64,000 bases of DNA from Desarmillaria ectypa (Eukaryota; Basidiomycota; Agaricomycetes; Agaricales; Physalacriaceae): contig JAUDYN010000003.1 of NCBI GenBank assembly GCA_030407005.1, positions 124,001 through 188,000 on the forward strand. The letters run 5' to 3'. Under the pieces are notes generated by a model, which saw only the letters and a program-made list of their open reading frames with translations, ran no database searches and was not told where the DNA came from. Of this stretch, positions 24,554 through 36,105 are shown piece by piece. Position 1 is the first letter of the stretch; each line of letters begins with the position of its first letter. A program made the position numbers and the translations under genes.

Positions 24554-25072
24554 GTTTTCTTCCCTGGTCTGTTAAGTTGAGGTTAGAGGAACGTGAACTG
24601 GGCTGGTAAAAATGGGATACGCACCTTGAGATTCTTGAGGAGGGCGGTAGCGAGCGCTGGTACACTCTGCGGCTCTGTCTGACAGTGGTGACGTAAGCAG
24701 CCACAATTGGGGAACTGTACAGTTTTGCGGGATACGCCGGATACTGATTGACGGCATGTCACGTGATATTCGCGTCAGCGTTCAAAGTTCGAATAGTGGT
24801 ACAGTGTACTACTAGAGTTACGCGTCGTGCTTATGCGATCAGCTTCTTCCAGACTTGTACGACGTTTCATTATGTTCTTCACCCTCGTCATGTGTTTCCC
24901 GCCCCTCTGAGGCTCTATCTACCAGTGCCCTAATCACTCCGGCTTGTGGACAGGTAAAAGCAACATGAGGGACAGCAGGGTGTGGGCTGTCTATTTGGAC
25001 AAATCGCGGCACTGTGCCTACAACGGTTGGCGCCATGCACCGACTCGCGTACCTTGCCCCAACGGCTTTCAC
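24554..25072. other. eL19 promoter region and spacer
   Basis: Contains the upstream region of eL19 (minus strand). No other gene seen. Confidence 0.4.
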
Positions 25073-25786
25073 ATGGCGACTTCTTCCAGCCACACCGTCA
25101 TTAGGACCAAAGCTCCGCCACCGACGATCCTCACGTGCTCGACGCGACGCGTACCTATAAGGCAGCCCCTTTGCAACTCTACCCCATCCTTCTCACCTCA
25201 CGAATAGCCGTCCAAGATCAAGGAGGCAATGAAAAGGCTCTCTACACCAAAGTCCCCATGAGAAAGGCCGGTCGGTCCGCGCGCAGGTCAAGCAGCTGCA
25301 GAGGGCTTTACCGTACCCAGCTCCCCGATGGCAATCCGTACCACATACCAAAGGAATCGGTCATGCCACCCAGCATAGACTCACATATACCCAGTACATC
25401 GCACTGTCCGCAGAAGCTCATATCGGTCCCTATATTGTCAACCGCAGTTTCGTGCGCTAGGTCTTTAGCATCTGGAATCAAGAGGCACTCTGGACAGTTA
25501 CCCCCGACGTTCTTCAGCAAGTCCTTGCCTGCGTCGACTCTGAAAATCTCGAAAACATCGCACCCTCTCTACCAAGGCACGCAAAAAACATCGTCTCAAT
25601 GGCTTCGAGGTTATGACCCACCGTATATTCGAAGATACTGATGGGTTCATGATACTCCAAATCCTGTACGCCCTTATCCGCATGTCCCAGCCCTTCGTTT
25701 CTCCCATTCTCACTCATTTCTCTCAGATCATGTAACTTGCCATTGCTGCCGCTATGGGTCTTCTGATCGCATCTCTCGAGGAATGA
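25073..25786 (+). pseudogene. Decayed gene of unrecognised family
   Basis: A protein-like translation can be followed across about 700 bases only by changing frame. It opens MATSSSHTV, shifts to DPHVLDATRTYKAAPLQLYP, shifts again to RAQVKQLQRALPYPAPRW, and continues through TYTQYIALSAEAHIGPYIVN to a TAG at 25458. It goes on with SIWNQEALWTVTPDVLQQVL to a TGA at 25614, then ends with FMILQILYALIRMSQPFVSP in a third frame. Composition and helix periodicity look like real protein, and no introns of normal length repair the breaks. I do not recognise the family. Confidence 0.5.
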
Positions 25787-25973
25787 CTGAACAAGACAGA
25801 AACGCGTTAATGGATACGTCATGGCGAAAACGGTGTTCGCTTTAACGAGAGTATATGTAGACCACCAGACAAAGATATATAGGTTGTACTTGAATAATTA
25901 TGCCCACCAATAGTCCAGAGGGAGAAGGAGAGAGATATAAAATAGATAGCAAAGTGTCCAATGATAATCCTGA

Positions 25974-27594
25974 TTATAAAAGGTGTTTCCATCCAGCGTC
26001 TTTAGCTTTCTTAACGAGCCGCTTGACCTCCTGAGATCGCGCGCGAGTAGTGACAAGGAGAGTATCCGGCATGTCAACAATAACCAGATCGTCGACGCCC
26101 AGACAAGTGATGAGTCGGCCGGATCCTGGCACGACTATTCCTCCGGCCACTTGTTCGGTGAGAACTAGAGAGTGAGAAAGTGTGAGGGAGAGGGGGGGAT
26201 CAGTAAAGCACTGTTACTACAGCAGGTGAACGCACCAAGATTATTATCACCCAGGATACGAGGCTGGTTTGCTTCCGCGGGGAGGAGATCCGCCAACGAC
26301 GAAAAATCACCAACATCGTCCCAACCAAACGTAGCAGGAACGACAGCGACGCGTCCTTCAGCTGCAGCAGGCTCAGCCACCGCGTTATCGATCGGAATCT
26401 TCTCAAGCTCAGGCCATATTTCATCGAGTACCTTTTGGCGCTCCTTCTCGTTGTCCCACACCGAGCCGATCTTCTGTAGGCCATCGTGCAGCTCAGGCTT
26501 GTACTCTTTCAGGAGCTCGAGGAGAAAGGTCGCCTTTGTGACGAACATTCCCGCGTTCCAGCGGTATTTTCCTGTGGCGATGTACGCAGCTGCGGTCCTC
26601 GCATCAGGTTTCTCCTTGAAACTTGACACTAGACGGGCGTTGGGGGCTTCATCGATGGGTAGTTTATCTCCAAGTCGGATGTAACCGAAACCTGTGGAGG
26701 GATGCGAGGGGGCGATACCGATGGTGACCAAGTAATCTTTCTGGGCGACAACGACGGCCTCTGCAACGGCTGCAAGAAAGGCGTCGTCACCGGAAATCAT
26801 ATGATCCGCAGCGAAGGATCCAATAACGGCATTGGGATCTCTATGGGCGAGAATGGCTGCGGCGAGACCGATTGCGGCCATGGAATCCTTGGGTCCAGGC
26901 TCACAAAAGAGGTTGTCAGCGTGGAGGTCAGGGAGCTGCTCATGGATAGTCTTGACGTGACTGGGGCCTGCAACAATAGTTGTACGGGCATGGGAAGAAA
27001 GGGGCAGGAGACGATCCCAGGTCGCCTGGATAAGTGAGCGCCCTTTCAGGGTGAGGTCAAGCAGGAATTTTGGGTGTCCTTCGCGAGAAAGCGGCCAGAG
27101 ACGGGTACCAGCACCTCCAGCTGGAATAACGACGTAGAAACCTGGGATATCCCGGGTACTTCCAAATGGGAATGAGGATAGCACGTTGTCGCCGAGCGGG
27201 GAGGGGTGGTGCGCGTGCAATGACGGAAAAGCGGGCACGGTGACCGGGAGATTTGGCGAGAGAAACGGAGAGCGCGAACGTAGCTGGGGGCTAGATGGTA
27301 CGGGTGTTATGAATCCCGACCGATGGTTATTGTGCTGCGACATTTCTTGAGCCCTTTGCAGAGAGGTACATCCACCACGGCTCACCTGTAATCCGTCCCG
27401 TACTTGGTGTTCGAGGCTCGCGTTTGATGCACGCAGTTCGGCGCATTCCTGCCTCAGCTCTGCGACGTCTTGTTGCTGCCACAAGTTCCCAGTCAGTGGG
27501 CCACCCGTGTTTAGCGAAAACATACCGATTTCTCCATTAGAGAAAGGATCGTCTGAAACATAACTTGCACGTTGGCATCGGCATTTCCGTTCAT
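25974..27594 (-). CDS. Mannose-1-phosphate guanylyltransferase, bacterial ManC type
   Basis: Three exons: 27594-27526, 27475-26236, 26164-25974; 500 codons (499 aa). Makes GDP-mannose from mannose-1-phosphate and GTP, the donor for gl­ycosylation and cell-wall mannan. The nucleotidyltransferase signature IPAGGAGTRLWPLSR sits at about 140-154. HPKFLLDL, FAADHMI, FGYIRLGD, FKEKPDARTA and the sugar-binding RWNAGMFV follow, as in ManC/GMP-PMI enzymes. The phosphomannose isomerase domain of bifunctional bacterial enzymes is absent. It differs from the usual eukaryotic GMPP (Psa1/VIG9), which carries a C-terminal left-handed beta-helix not seen here. The N-terminal 130 residues are an add-on: a predicted coiled coil (VAELRQECAELRASNASLEH) and a Ser/Pro-rich linker. 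Start chosen at 27594 because exon 1 then joins in phase. Confidence 0.88.
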
Positions 27595-30500
27595 AGTGGG
27601 CAAACGAACGAAGGTAGAAGGGAAAAAAGGATTGTGAAGGCAGAGAATGAGGGACGGATTTAAAGGGATATTTATTTGATCGAGACAGCCACGTTCGCGC
27701 AGCGATGACATAGCCATCGGAACCAAACCCGGACAAATTTTGCCGCAGGTGGAAAGCGTTCACCGTGATGGGAAGAGGTGGAAAGGCGGCATATGTAACC
27801 GACGATCAATGTCCTCCTTGTGCAACATAACAACCGAAGTTAAGTGGACGGTTTTCACAACTTGAGAATCGGCGGCGGCGGAAGAACCAATATTCTCAGT
27901 CGCTTTCATAACGAAAGGAATTCGAACTGTGTTGGATTACCAGACCCTAAGTATTGGCTTGTCAATGGAATATGATCGCCGTCGTAGAGAGTAGATGAGG
28001 ACATGGGTCCAATCTACCTGTTGTTGCCTGGATCGGCCTCCTAACTCGTTTCCCACCCTGTGGATGAGGCAGTGATTGCAATCCAGTCTAGGTTATGAAC
28101 ATGACAACGGGATTCACAAATAAACAGCACGCACTAAAATTTCGCATGGCGTCGATTCCAAGGATTAGACTCGCCAAGACAAGTGGAATTCGCCTGTAAC
28201 TTCGGAAATTAATCAGATTTTCCGTCGACAAGGAGCGCTTGTAGGTCCCCGTCTATTTTTATGTAAAGAGGATAACAAGAAGAGGAAAGCACAAGACTAC
28301 GATACATATACATGTTCCGAAAGTGGAGAAATCTCGCACTACATAATAATGACATCAATCCCTTCTCCCTCATACACAACTACCCGCCGAATTGTGAACG
28401 GTATTATAGTTATAGCCTTTTCCGAGTTCGACGTGGGTGCGAGATGCGCTCCCGTATATAGGACATAGCACAGCGCATCGTACGCAAAAATGTAGATAGA
28501 GGTCAAAAAGTGAGGGAAGCGCGTTGTAGACACGGCATTGCCAATGAACGGAATTGAACCGTCACATTTCCACTGGGCATGATCTATTCTGGTAGGCACA
28601 GATCCGTATGAACGTCTGATGAGGAAACCACTCTGACGAAGAGATTGGCGGACATATGCTCGCTGAAAAGGAAATGAGCAGTACCTCCTTGTTTAATGCT
28701 TACTCCCTAGACCGAGATCCAAACAAATGCACAGTCCAAGTCGGCATTAGATATACTGAGAATGTTTTGTCACGCGGCGAATCTATTCAACAGATGGTCT
28801 GAGAGAGAACGCACTACGAAGACGCTCCCCGGACACATGGGACTGTTCTCTTTCGATCAATGCAAACAGTGCAAGGATAGGAAAAACCTAGTGCTATACC
28901 CGGCCCATACATCTGAAGACATTTCTTTCCCACGACCGTGACGGTTCCCCGCCAACGACACCATATTAAATTAATCTGCAGACACTGTACCCTCTCTCTG
29001 TGGCGACGAAACGGCATTGACTCAAGCAGCGCAGAAACTCCAACACGAAAACAGGACTATGGAAGGGGGTTCATGGAATTTTACGTTGGATCAGACCGGG
29101 GTCAACCCCGAACACTCCAAGGAATATGGGACCATCAAGTTTTGGATTCACCCAGAATTTCTTTCAAGACTCAGACATCCGGCTGGAGACCCGGACCTCG
29201 TTGGAGGTGGCTTAGTATTCTCTAGGTCAGCCCCCTCCCGTACAGTGTTTCTTTCCTTCTACTTGGCAACAAAGAAATAGCAGACAAGAGGCCTCAAATG
29301 GCCGATACTCTTGATGTTGGCTGGACGACAGTATGTTTCCATGCTGAACTTCTTATGATCACCTTCCCTTTTCCGAGCCAAAATCCTGGACTCTGATGAA
29401 CTCGGGTTTCGCTTGGGAAACGTACGTCTGTTTTTATGACTCTTCTGATAGTCAGAATTTCCTTCTTGTCGAAGACTGAAGATTCCTCTTGCAATGTTGC
29501 ATCATATGTCTTCAATGATAAGAGCTAAGTATATTTGTTGCTCAATAAGATCTATTTTGCTATGATAAGAAGTTTTTCCCCTTTCCTAACCAGTCTGCTT
29601 TCCAGAAAGCACAGTTTAGCACTGCTCCATCCCTCTAATACTTTTCTTCCATGGTTAACGACGATGGGTATGTCGTTGTGCCATAGCTCGATGGCACACG
29701 ATGCCTACATGGTTGCGACTTCTCTCGTTATGCTTTCCATTGGTCCAGTAGAGACTTTTCAACTTCGGCTAAGGGGCTATTTGCAGATCAATAACACAAC
29801 GTGGTTTCCAGGATACGTCTATGACTATATAATGCTAGAACATGGCGACGCTCTGGCCCAGAGACTGAAAGAACTGCCCTATGGCCGACCATCCGATATC
29901 AAGTGAGATGGGTGCTATCCATGCACAGTGAAAAATCCACAGAACGATCTGGAGACCAAAGTGCGTGTATATCTGATATCAGTCTTTCTTTTCTTCTTTA
30001 CAGCTCGTGTTATTTCTGAGCAGATTCGACCCCTGATAGGGACAGCAGACGACGGTGTATACTCACACTGTCCAATATCAAGAAGCTAGGTCCCTAATCA
30101 AAGGATCAGAAGATCAAGACGCGCCGCGGCTCTCGCGAGATGTGCGAACATGGTTTTTTCGTCTTCAATCTGACAGCGTCTACCATATCCCTCCTGCAGT
30201 TACTCTGGCACATCTTTTCGCTTCGAAACAGACTACCGCGGCTGTGTGATCAGTTACAACATCCCACTTGTCTTCGCTCTGCCGTCAAGTACTGTATGCA
30301 CTGAAGCAGGAACGAACTGTACAAAAGAGGGGGTCATCTGAGTATGTTGAATTGACCGACATGCGGTGTTTGGCCATTACAATGATGTGCATGCCATCGA
30401 TATCACAGTCTTGGGGCGCTTACCGGAGCGTGCTGTGTACCTCCACCCGTATGATTCAGTGAGGCAGGTCATCGAAGTGCAACCGTCCACGGGGAACCAC

Positions 30501-31078
30501 CGCCGGCGCTGTTCGCCCAAAGGCCCAAAGGTACCAAAAATCTCGATTGCCCACAGCATCATTATTTCCTCTGGCTATCGTACCCCGGAATTTACTCTAG
30601 CCTCATTCAATGCGGCGCAAATAAACACTACTCTGCTTGTTCCGGAATGCAGAACTTGTGGAGTACCAGGGGATGTAAAGAAGGGGGTGAAGATTTCGGT
30701 TTGTTCTCAGTGCCAGAAAAGAGGGTAGGGAAATCAGAGCATCGTATTTCAGTCCGGCTTTCCAGAAGAAGGACTGGAAGATGAGGCACAAAGAGGAGAA
30801 TAACGGAGCACATAAGTAGGATGTTGAACGCCCAAAGGAGGGTATCTTCAAGGTCCAGAGTCGATAGCTTCCTGTTTGGTACGAATAAAAACATTATTGG
30901 TATATACCACTAAGAACTTGGTTCCAGGATATCTCGTACAGTAACTTCCCTAATAATACAGACGAAGTTGTACATGATCCTTAATGGATTAAACCCCATC
31001 GTGTCTGCATCGAACGGCGACTCATATCCATCAGGCCTCAGGGCTGAATGAAGGATCAAAATCATGAATTGGGCAGAG
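27595..31078. other. region with coding-like islands but no resolvable gene
   Basis: Open stretches at 29017-29280, 29650-29906, 30055-30249 and 30366-30728 (all +) read as protein-like sequence (for example NFTLDQTGVNPEHSKEYG and LPERAVYLHPYDSVRQVIEV). I could not join them by splice sites or recognise a family. The rest of the region shows nothing. Confidence 0.35.
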
Positions 31079-31924
31079 TCAAAGCACTGACGATGCACTA
31101 TCCTCGGATTTCAACTCGGGCGGCTCTTCAATTTGTTCATCAGATAGGGTATTAAACTTAGCGCCGGTAGCTCCTCGCTCCGACCTGAGAGGGGTGTTAG
31201 CAGGACATCTCAGCAGGGCGATAATGTATTACTTACGCGATCCTAGCTGCGTCTTTCAAAGCTGCCAGTGTCAAAATATGAGGATCAATGTTGTAGTCCT
31301 TGATCTCTGGATGTTTGGTGGCAGCTGCCTGAGCGTCAGCAGCAAGTGAACCCGGTGGAGGACGGTAGCCGAGGGCTTTATGCTCCTCCGACATTAATTT
31401 ACGCGCGTCCGCTTCACGAAGTATGAGGAGGCAACATCAACAGTAGATGAAACGAGCGCTTTACCTAGTCCAATTCGATTCAAATCAATCCCGCGTGAAA
31501 CCACTTTAGGTGGCACTGAGCAACCCCGCTCGCCTTCGATACGAGCTGCATCCTTGAGGGCAGCTTCACGGAGTGAAGCGGTATTGGGCGGCGAAGGGGA
31601 TATGCCATCAGGATGCTTGGAAGCTGCGGCTTGGGCTTCAGAAGCCAAGGAACCGGGCGGTGGCCGGTATCCGAGAGCTTTGTGCTGCAACGACATGATT
31701 TTTCGGGCCTCATCTTGAGTAAACGTCCACATTATAAAGCTGGAAGTATTAGTGAAGGGTCGTGCTTACTTTTCCCAACGTTGCCTAAATCAAGACAGCA
31801 CTCAGCTCTAAAGTCGTAGTCAACTGGAACAAATCTTCATCGAAATTCTGCGAAATACCTACGCAATACGCGTATCATATAGGTCAATTTCTTGAGGCGT
31901 TTTAAATTGATTAGTGACAGTCAT
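31079..31924 (-). CDS. LEA/SMP-like repeat protein
   Basis: Five exons: 31924-31863, 31784-31770, 31739-31465, 31411-31237, 31184-31079; 211 codons (210 aa), frame closed. The second exon is only 15 nt. The protein holds two near-identical blocks, each reading HKALGYRPPPGSLA, then an AQAAA...KHP core, then a short helix AALKDAARI. The Ala/Gln-rich core resembles the SMP (seed maturation protein) domain of LEA proteins, found in fungi in small hydrophilic proteins linked to desiccation or stress tolerance. That family link is my inference from the core motif. No signal peptide or membrane segment; probably cytosolic. The repeats are encoded by separate exons, suggesting internal duplication. 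Confidence 0.7.
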
Positions 31925-33069
31925 AGTGAGAGATAAACGAGCTGGAGAATGTGACAAAGGGAAAAACGTGTTCAAGATAATTGAGGAAACAAAAGGATAT
32001 ACGGAGGCTACAAAGAACTTTTATATTACAGCTCCATCGTGAGAAAAGGATGCGCGCATGGCCGTGGATCATTGCGACGTGGAGACGGTGGGGCTTTGGA
32101 GCAGGACCAGTGGAAGATCATGATTTGCCACGTGCGCCTGGCAGAAGTGTGGCGGTCCACGGAGGAGATCACGCGTCAAATAGATGACCAAGCACCAAAG
32201 AATATACTGGGGGGAAATTTCAAGAAGTGAGAAAGCGAGCTAGAATGGAATGTCCGAACTTGTGGGTCCAAGTGGGAGAAGGTTACGATCGGACGGTGTC
32301 GGATAGCAATTACATAAACGATTACTATACCTTCCCACGCTTTGTTTCCCATACTAGCACCGTGTTCTTTTTCTTCTCGTCGTTTCGTGAATTATAGAGT
32401 TTAGACTGACTCAAACATCATTTTAAGGTTTTCCTCGTCTCTGCGGCGCATCTTATAGTGCTTGAAATGCACTGATTATGATTGCAACGGTGTATTGAAC
32501 TATCGGGCGAATTTAACTGCTCCAGGATCTTTCCGCAGGAATGAACCTGAAACTACCTGCCCTGAAGTTCAACGATTGGACGAATGTATGGCTTTTTCTC
32601 CTTGATTTAACATGGGAAGGAAGTTGATGTTGCAATTCAGATCTGTCACCCTAAAAGTTCTTCGAGTCCACTGCATTGATCAACAATTGACTGGAAGAAG
32701 CCGCCATCATCGGTCTTCGCTCTTGACGGTTCACCTAGATGAATATCGTTCCAATCAAACTCATGATAAGAGACCGATGACCTTGTGGGAGTGTAGCCCC
32801 TGGCGCCTGTGAAATTCTCACTGAAGCAGAACAGACACCTGTCCTCATACCGCTCTTTCAGTGACGGCGGGGCATTTCTCAAGAGTCGCCGACGTCGCCG
32901 CCATCAGCATCCCGTAGACAGCCTCGAAGGGCGGTGCTGTTCCCACATGTCTTTCATCATCAGCGTGGTGATCATGAAGGCCAACTGATCTACGTCTCGC
33001 ATGTAACGAGAACTTTGAGGCTATAAGATTTTACACGTCATGTTCTTCCTTCCCAAGAACTATGTAACT
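31925..33069. other. intergenic between divergent genes
   Basis: Shared upstream region of the SMP-like gene (-) and the mucin-like gene (+). Short unconvincing frames only. Confidence 0.4.
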
Positions 33070-36000
33070 ATGCCCTCGATCCTGTAAGTCCCATTGCCCT
33101 TCTTCCCCGCTTCCGGAATCGAGGTTGTTTGCAGGCTGGCCTTCCTATTCTTTGCAGGCTCTACTAGGGCCTTCGGGATATCCATTCCTGAACCCCCCCG
33201 CTTAAATGAGCTCGTTAACGTTGCGTGGACTCGCAGCGAACAGGATCAAGGCGATTTCATCTTTGCTTTGCACCCTATCCCAAGCCTAAGCGATGAACTC
33301 GAAATCCTTGGGGATGTTCCGAACTTGTCGTCTGGGACGATAAGTATAAATATTACCCGCCCCGGGTGAGCTCTTGGACGGTATCGTCCCATAGATACCC
33401 TACTGACTCACGATTTTGTAGAGCCTATGAGGTGGAGATTGGTATATTCAACACCAAATTTACACCGATAGAAATCAGCTGTCAGGTATTTGTTCCGGGA
33501 ATAGGCGGGAGTCCTATTATTCCATCCACATTGGGGACACCTAACCCCCAACCTTCCGCAAGTTCACGCCCGCCGAAAACTGTTCTTTCGTCGGCCACGT
33601 CAACTTTGGCAACTCCAAAGCCGTCGCATCACCCTTCTTCATTCCCGTGCGTGGCTGTCCAAACGCCATCTGTGTATCAAGAACAATGTTGATCACTGAT
33701 CGATATTGTTTAGCACCTTTCCCACATTGGATTCAATCTTGAGCTCAAGCACCGCAACATCTAGGTAAGAGATGCCGATGCCCTACTCGATGTCCTGTTG
33801 AGCTCATTCATATGGCATGCAGCTCTTCGGCCCCAATATCTATTGATTGTAACAGCGTATCATCTAGCGTCTCGTCCACATCGGGGCCTGTTACTATTCC
33901 GAGCGCAAGTACTGCGATATCAAGGTCGGAGGCTTTAGTACTTTATTCGGCGAACTGCAACTTATTGATTGACGTACAGTCCTTCGGATGTAATATCTAC
34001 TACTAGTCAGAGTATATCGTTTAGCCCAACGTCGGCATCGGGGTCTGTTAGTGTTTCAAGATCAAGCACTGTAACATCTAGGTAAGAGCCTTTAGAACTT
34101 TACTCGGTGACCTGCAACTCGTCGATTGAGGTACAGTTCTTCGGCCCCAGCATTTATTAATAGTCAGAGCACATCGTTTAGGCTCTCGTCGGCATCGGGG
34201 TCTGTGAGTGCTTCGAGTTCGAGCACTGCGACATTTAGGTAAGAGGCATTCTATATCTTGTTCGACGACCTGAAGCTCACTGGTCGGTCTACAGCCCTTT
34301 GGCTCCAATATCTACTGATGGTCAAAGCACGACCTTTGGCCTGTCTTCCACACTGGTCTCTGTTACTGTTCCAAACTTAAGCAGTGTGACTTCTAGGTAA
34401 TATATATTATCACCCTATTCGATGATCGTAACCGGTTGATTGACCTGCAGCGCTTTGCCCTCGATACCTATCAGTAGCCCGCTGTAGGACCTTTTTTTGA
34501 TCACTCATGGCCGATGGAGCTAACATGAATATGGACCAACAGTAACAGCATTAATACTTACCCGGACGACTTACCTACGACGTAAGCGTAGAACGATCTT
34601 GATGATTTCTATGGGCTAAATAGTTTTCTAGGAGTTATGCAGGCTTCTCTTCAGCAAAGTAAGCTGATCACACCCCCTGGTCCTACACTTTCGTTGGACC
34701 CTGCTTAATGATATAGGTTTCTTCTACCGACCTCTGTTCTTGATATTACTGCTAGCACGAGCATAGTCACCAGCCGTACCGGGTGAGATGCTCATTGAAA
34801 TATTTATTCATACATGTTTGACCCTGCTTCGATATAGTGATTCTACGTCAGGGACGCTGAGTAGCGCTACGAGCAGCCAGGTTGCTGATCCTAGGTAAGG
34901 ATAACCGTGTAACCTTTCGTCCAGGCTGAACGATAAATTAGCTCAACGAAGATATCATCGGACCAAAGTGAGGAGGCGACAAGGTAACAACTCGTCTACT
35001 TTCGTGGAGTACATGCTAATTGCCAAAACTTCCAAAACATTCTTTCAGTTTGCCTAGTTCAAGTGGGTAAGGAACGATTGATTTTCCGATGTTCTGCATG
35101 GCTCTGATACGCAGCCTTAGAGCTACCAACTTTCCTTCAAACACCTCTGTCCTTCAACCTATGTCTACATCATCCCCCCCCGATATGGGAGAAACCCGCC
35201 TTCCCCAAGTCCTCGGAGGTGTATTTGCAGCGGGGTCTATTCTACTCTTCATCCTTGGTTTCATCCTGTATCGGCGTCGTCTGCGTCTTAAAGCTCGCGC
35301 TCGTGAAATAGAGGCACACGAGAACCTCAATGGGCGCCCCGGCAGCGTCCTGACTCGGCCTATGGCTAGAACACTGTCCCCACAATCGTTCAACAGCGCA
35401 TATATATCCTCCCGTGGTTCCTCTATCAACTCCATGGATGAGATCGCGCAACTACTAGACCCAGGTAGTTATGGCACTGGGCCGGATCACACAAGTTCGA
35501 GAACGCATGAGAGTCATGGATCGTCAAATTCAGAGTCATCGGACATCACTTCGCAATACCCATACCATTCTCTATCCTCTAATCCATCCTTAGATCTTCC
35601 CGAAGGCCCGTCACCGCCTGAATTGCCCCGCCATAATGCAATAAAGCGGGAGAGTGCAGTAATCCAGATGCCGGCAAGATCTGGGACACAGAAATCGAAC
35701 AGCACCACCGACTCGGGAAATTCCCGGAAGACGTCTAGACCAGAATCGTACTTCTACACGTTCGTGGATGGGGTCATGCAACCATTGGACTCGCACTCTG
35801 ATCGATACTGCAGCTGCGTACTGTCATCCGAGTGCTCTTATCTTATGCAGGAACAGAGTGTGTTGCAGGAGCGCGCTGACGCCCTGCGTGAGGAGATTGT
35901 CTGGTTAAGACGAAAGGTCTCTTCTCTACCGTCGGATATGAAAGAGAACGAGGAGCTCCTTACGACGATACACATGCGAGAGGAGAATGTAAAGCGGTTG

Positions 36001-36105
36001 GAGAGGGAAATTAATGAAGGAGAAAGGGAACGGCGCCAATCAGATGATATACCACATTTTTCTATGGACGATATGGCTATGGACTATAATAGGACTTTGC
36101 GCTGA
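33070..36105 (+). CDS. Mucin-like single-pass cell-surface protein with tandem exons
   Basis: Fifteen exons: 33070-33083, 33135-33365, 33422-33646, 33714-33764, 33823-33924, 33980-34081, 34137-34238, 34295-34396, 34451-34483, 34543-34581, 34717-34782, 34838-34894, 34969-34983, 35049-35066, 35115-36105. Total 716 codons (715 aa), all phases compatible. A signal peptide (MPSILLAFLFFAGSTRAFG) precedes a small beta-type domain (WTRSEQDQGDFIFAL, SSGTISINI) like the N-terminal modules of fungal wall-associated proteins. Then comes a Ser/Thr-rich stalk, partly made of four 102-nt exons repeated in tandem. A transmembrane helix at about 419-438 (LGGVFAAGSILLFILGFILY) is followed by a basic stop-transfer (RRRLRLKAR), a Ser-rich cytosolic region and a C-terminal coiled coil (LQERADALREEIVWLRRKVS). 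The architecture suggests a wall-stress sensor or adhesin; the role is not proven. The small exons between 34451 and 35066 are the least certain. Confidence 0.75.
33823..34450 (+). repeat. Tandem array of about 157-bp exon-intron units
   Basis: Four complete units start at 33823, 33980, 34137 and 34295, spaced 157, 157 and 158 bp; a fifth, shortened unit starts at 34451. Each unit holds a 102-nt exon (34 codons, phase 2 in and out) plus a 54-56-nt intron with GT (most GTAAGAG, CTAG|GTAAGAG) and CAG/ACAG ends. The encoded repeats share SxSxxxxSxSVxxxSSSTxTS-like Ser/Thr patterns. Similarity continues through the introns, so the duplicated unit is exon plus intron. Confidence 0.85.

Noticed and set aside
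23956..24609. 217-codon plus-strand frame opposite eL19
   Set aside because: Antisense of a highly biased, strongly expressed ribosomal protein gene; no motif of its own.
26172..27037. Long plus-strand frames opposite the guanylyltransferase
   Set aside because: Antisense shadows; the minus strand carries the clear enzyme motifs.
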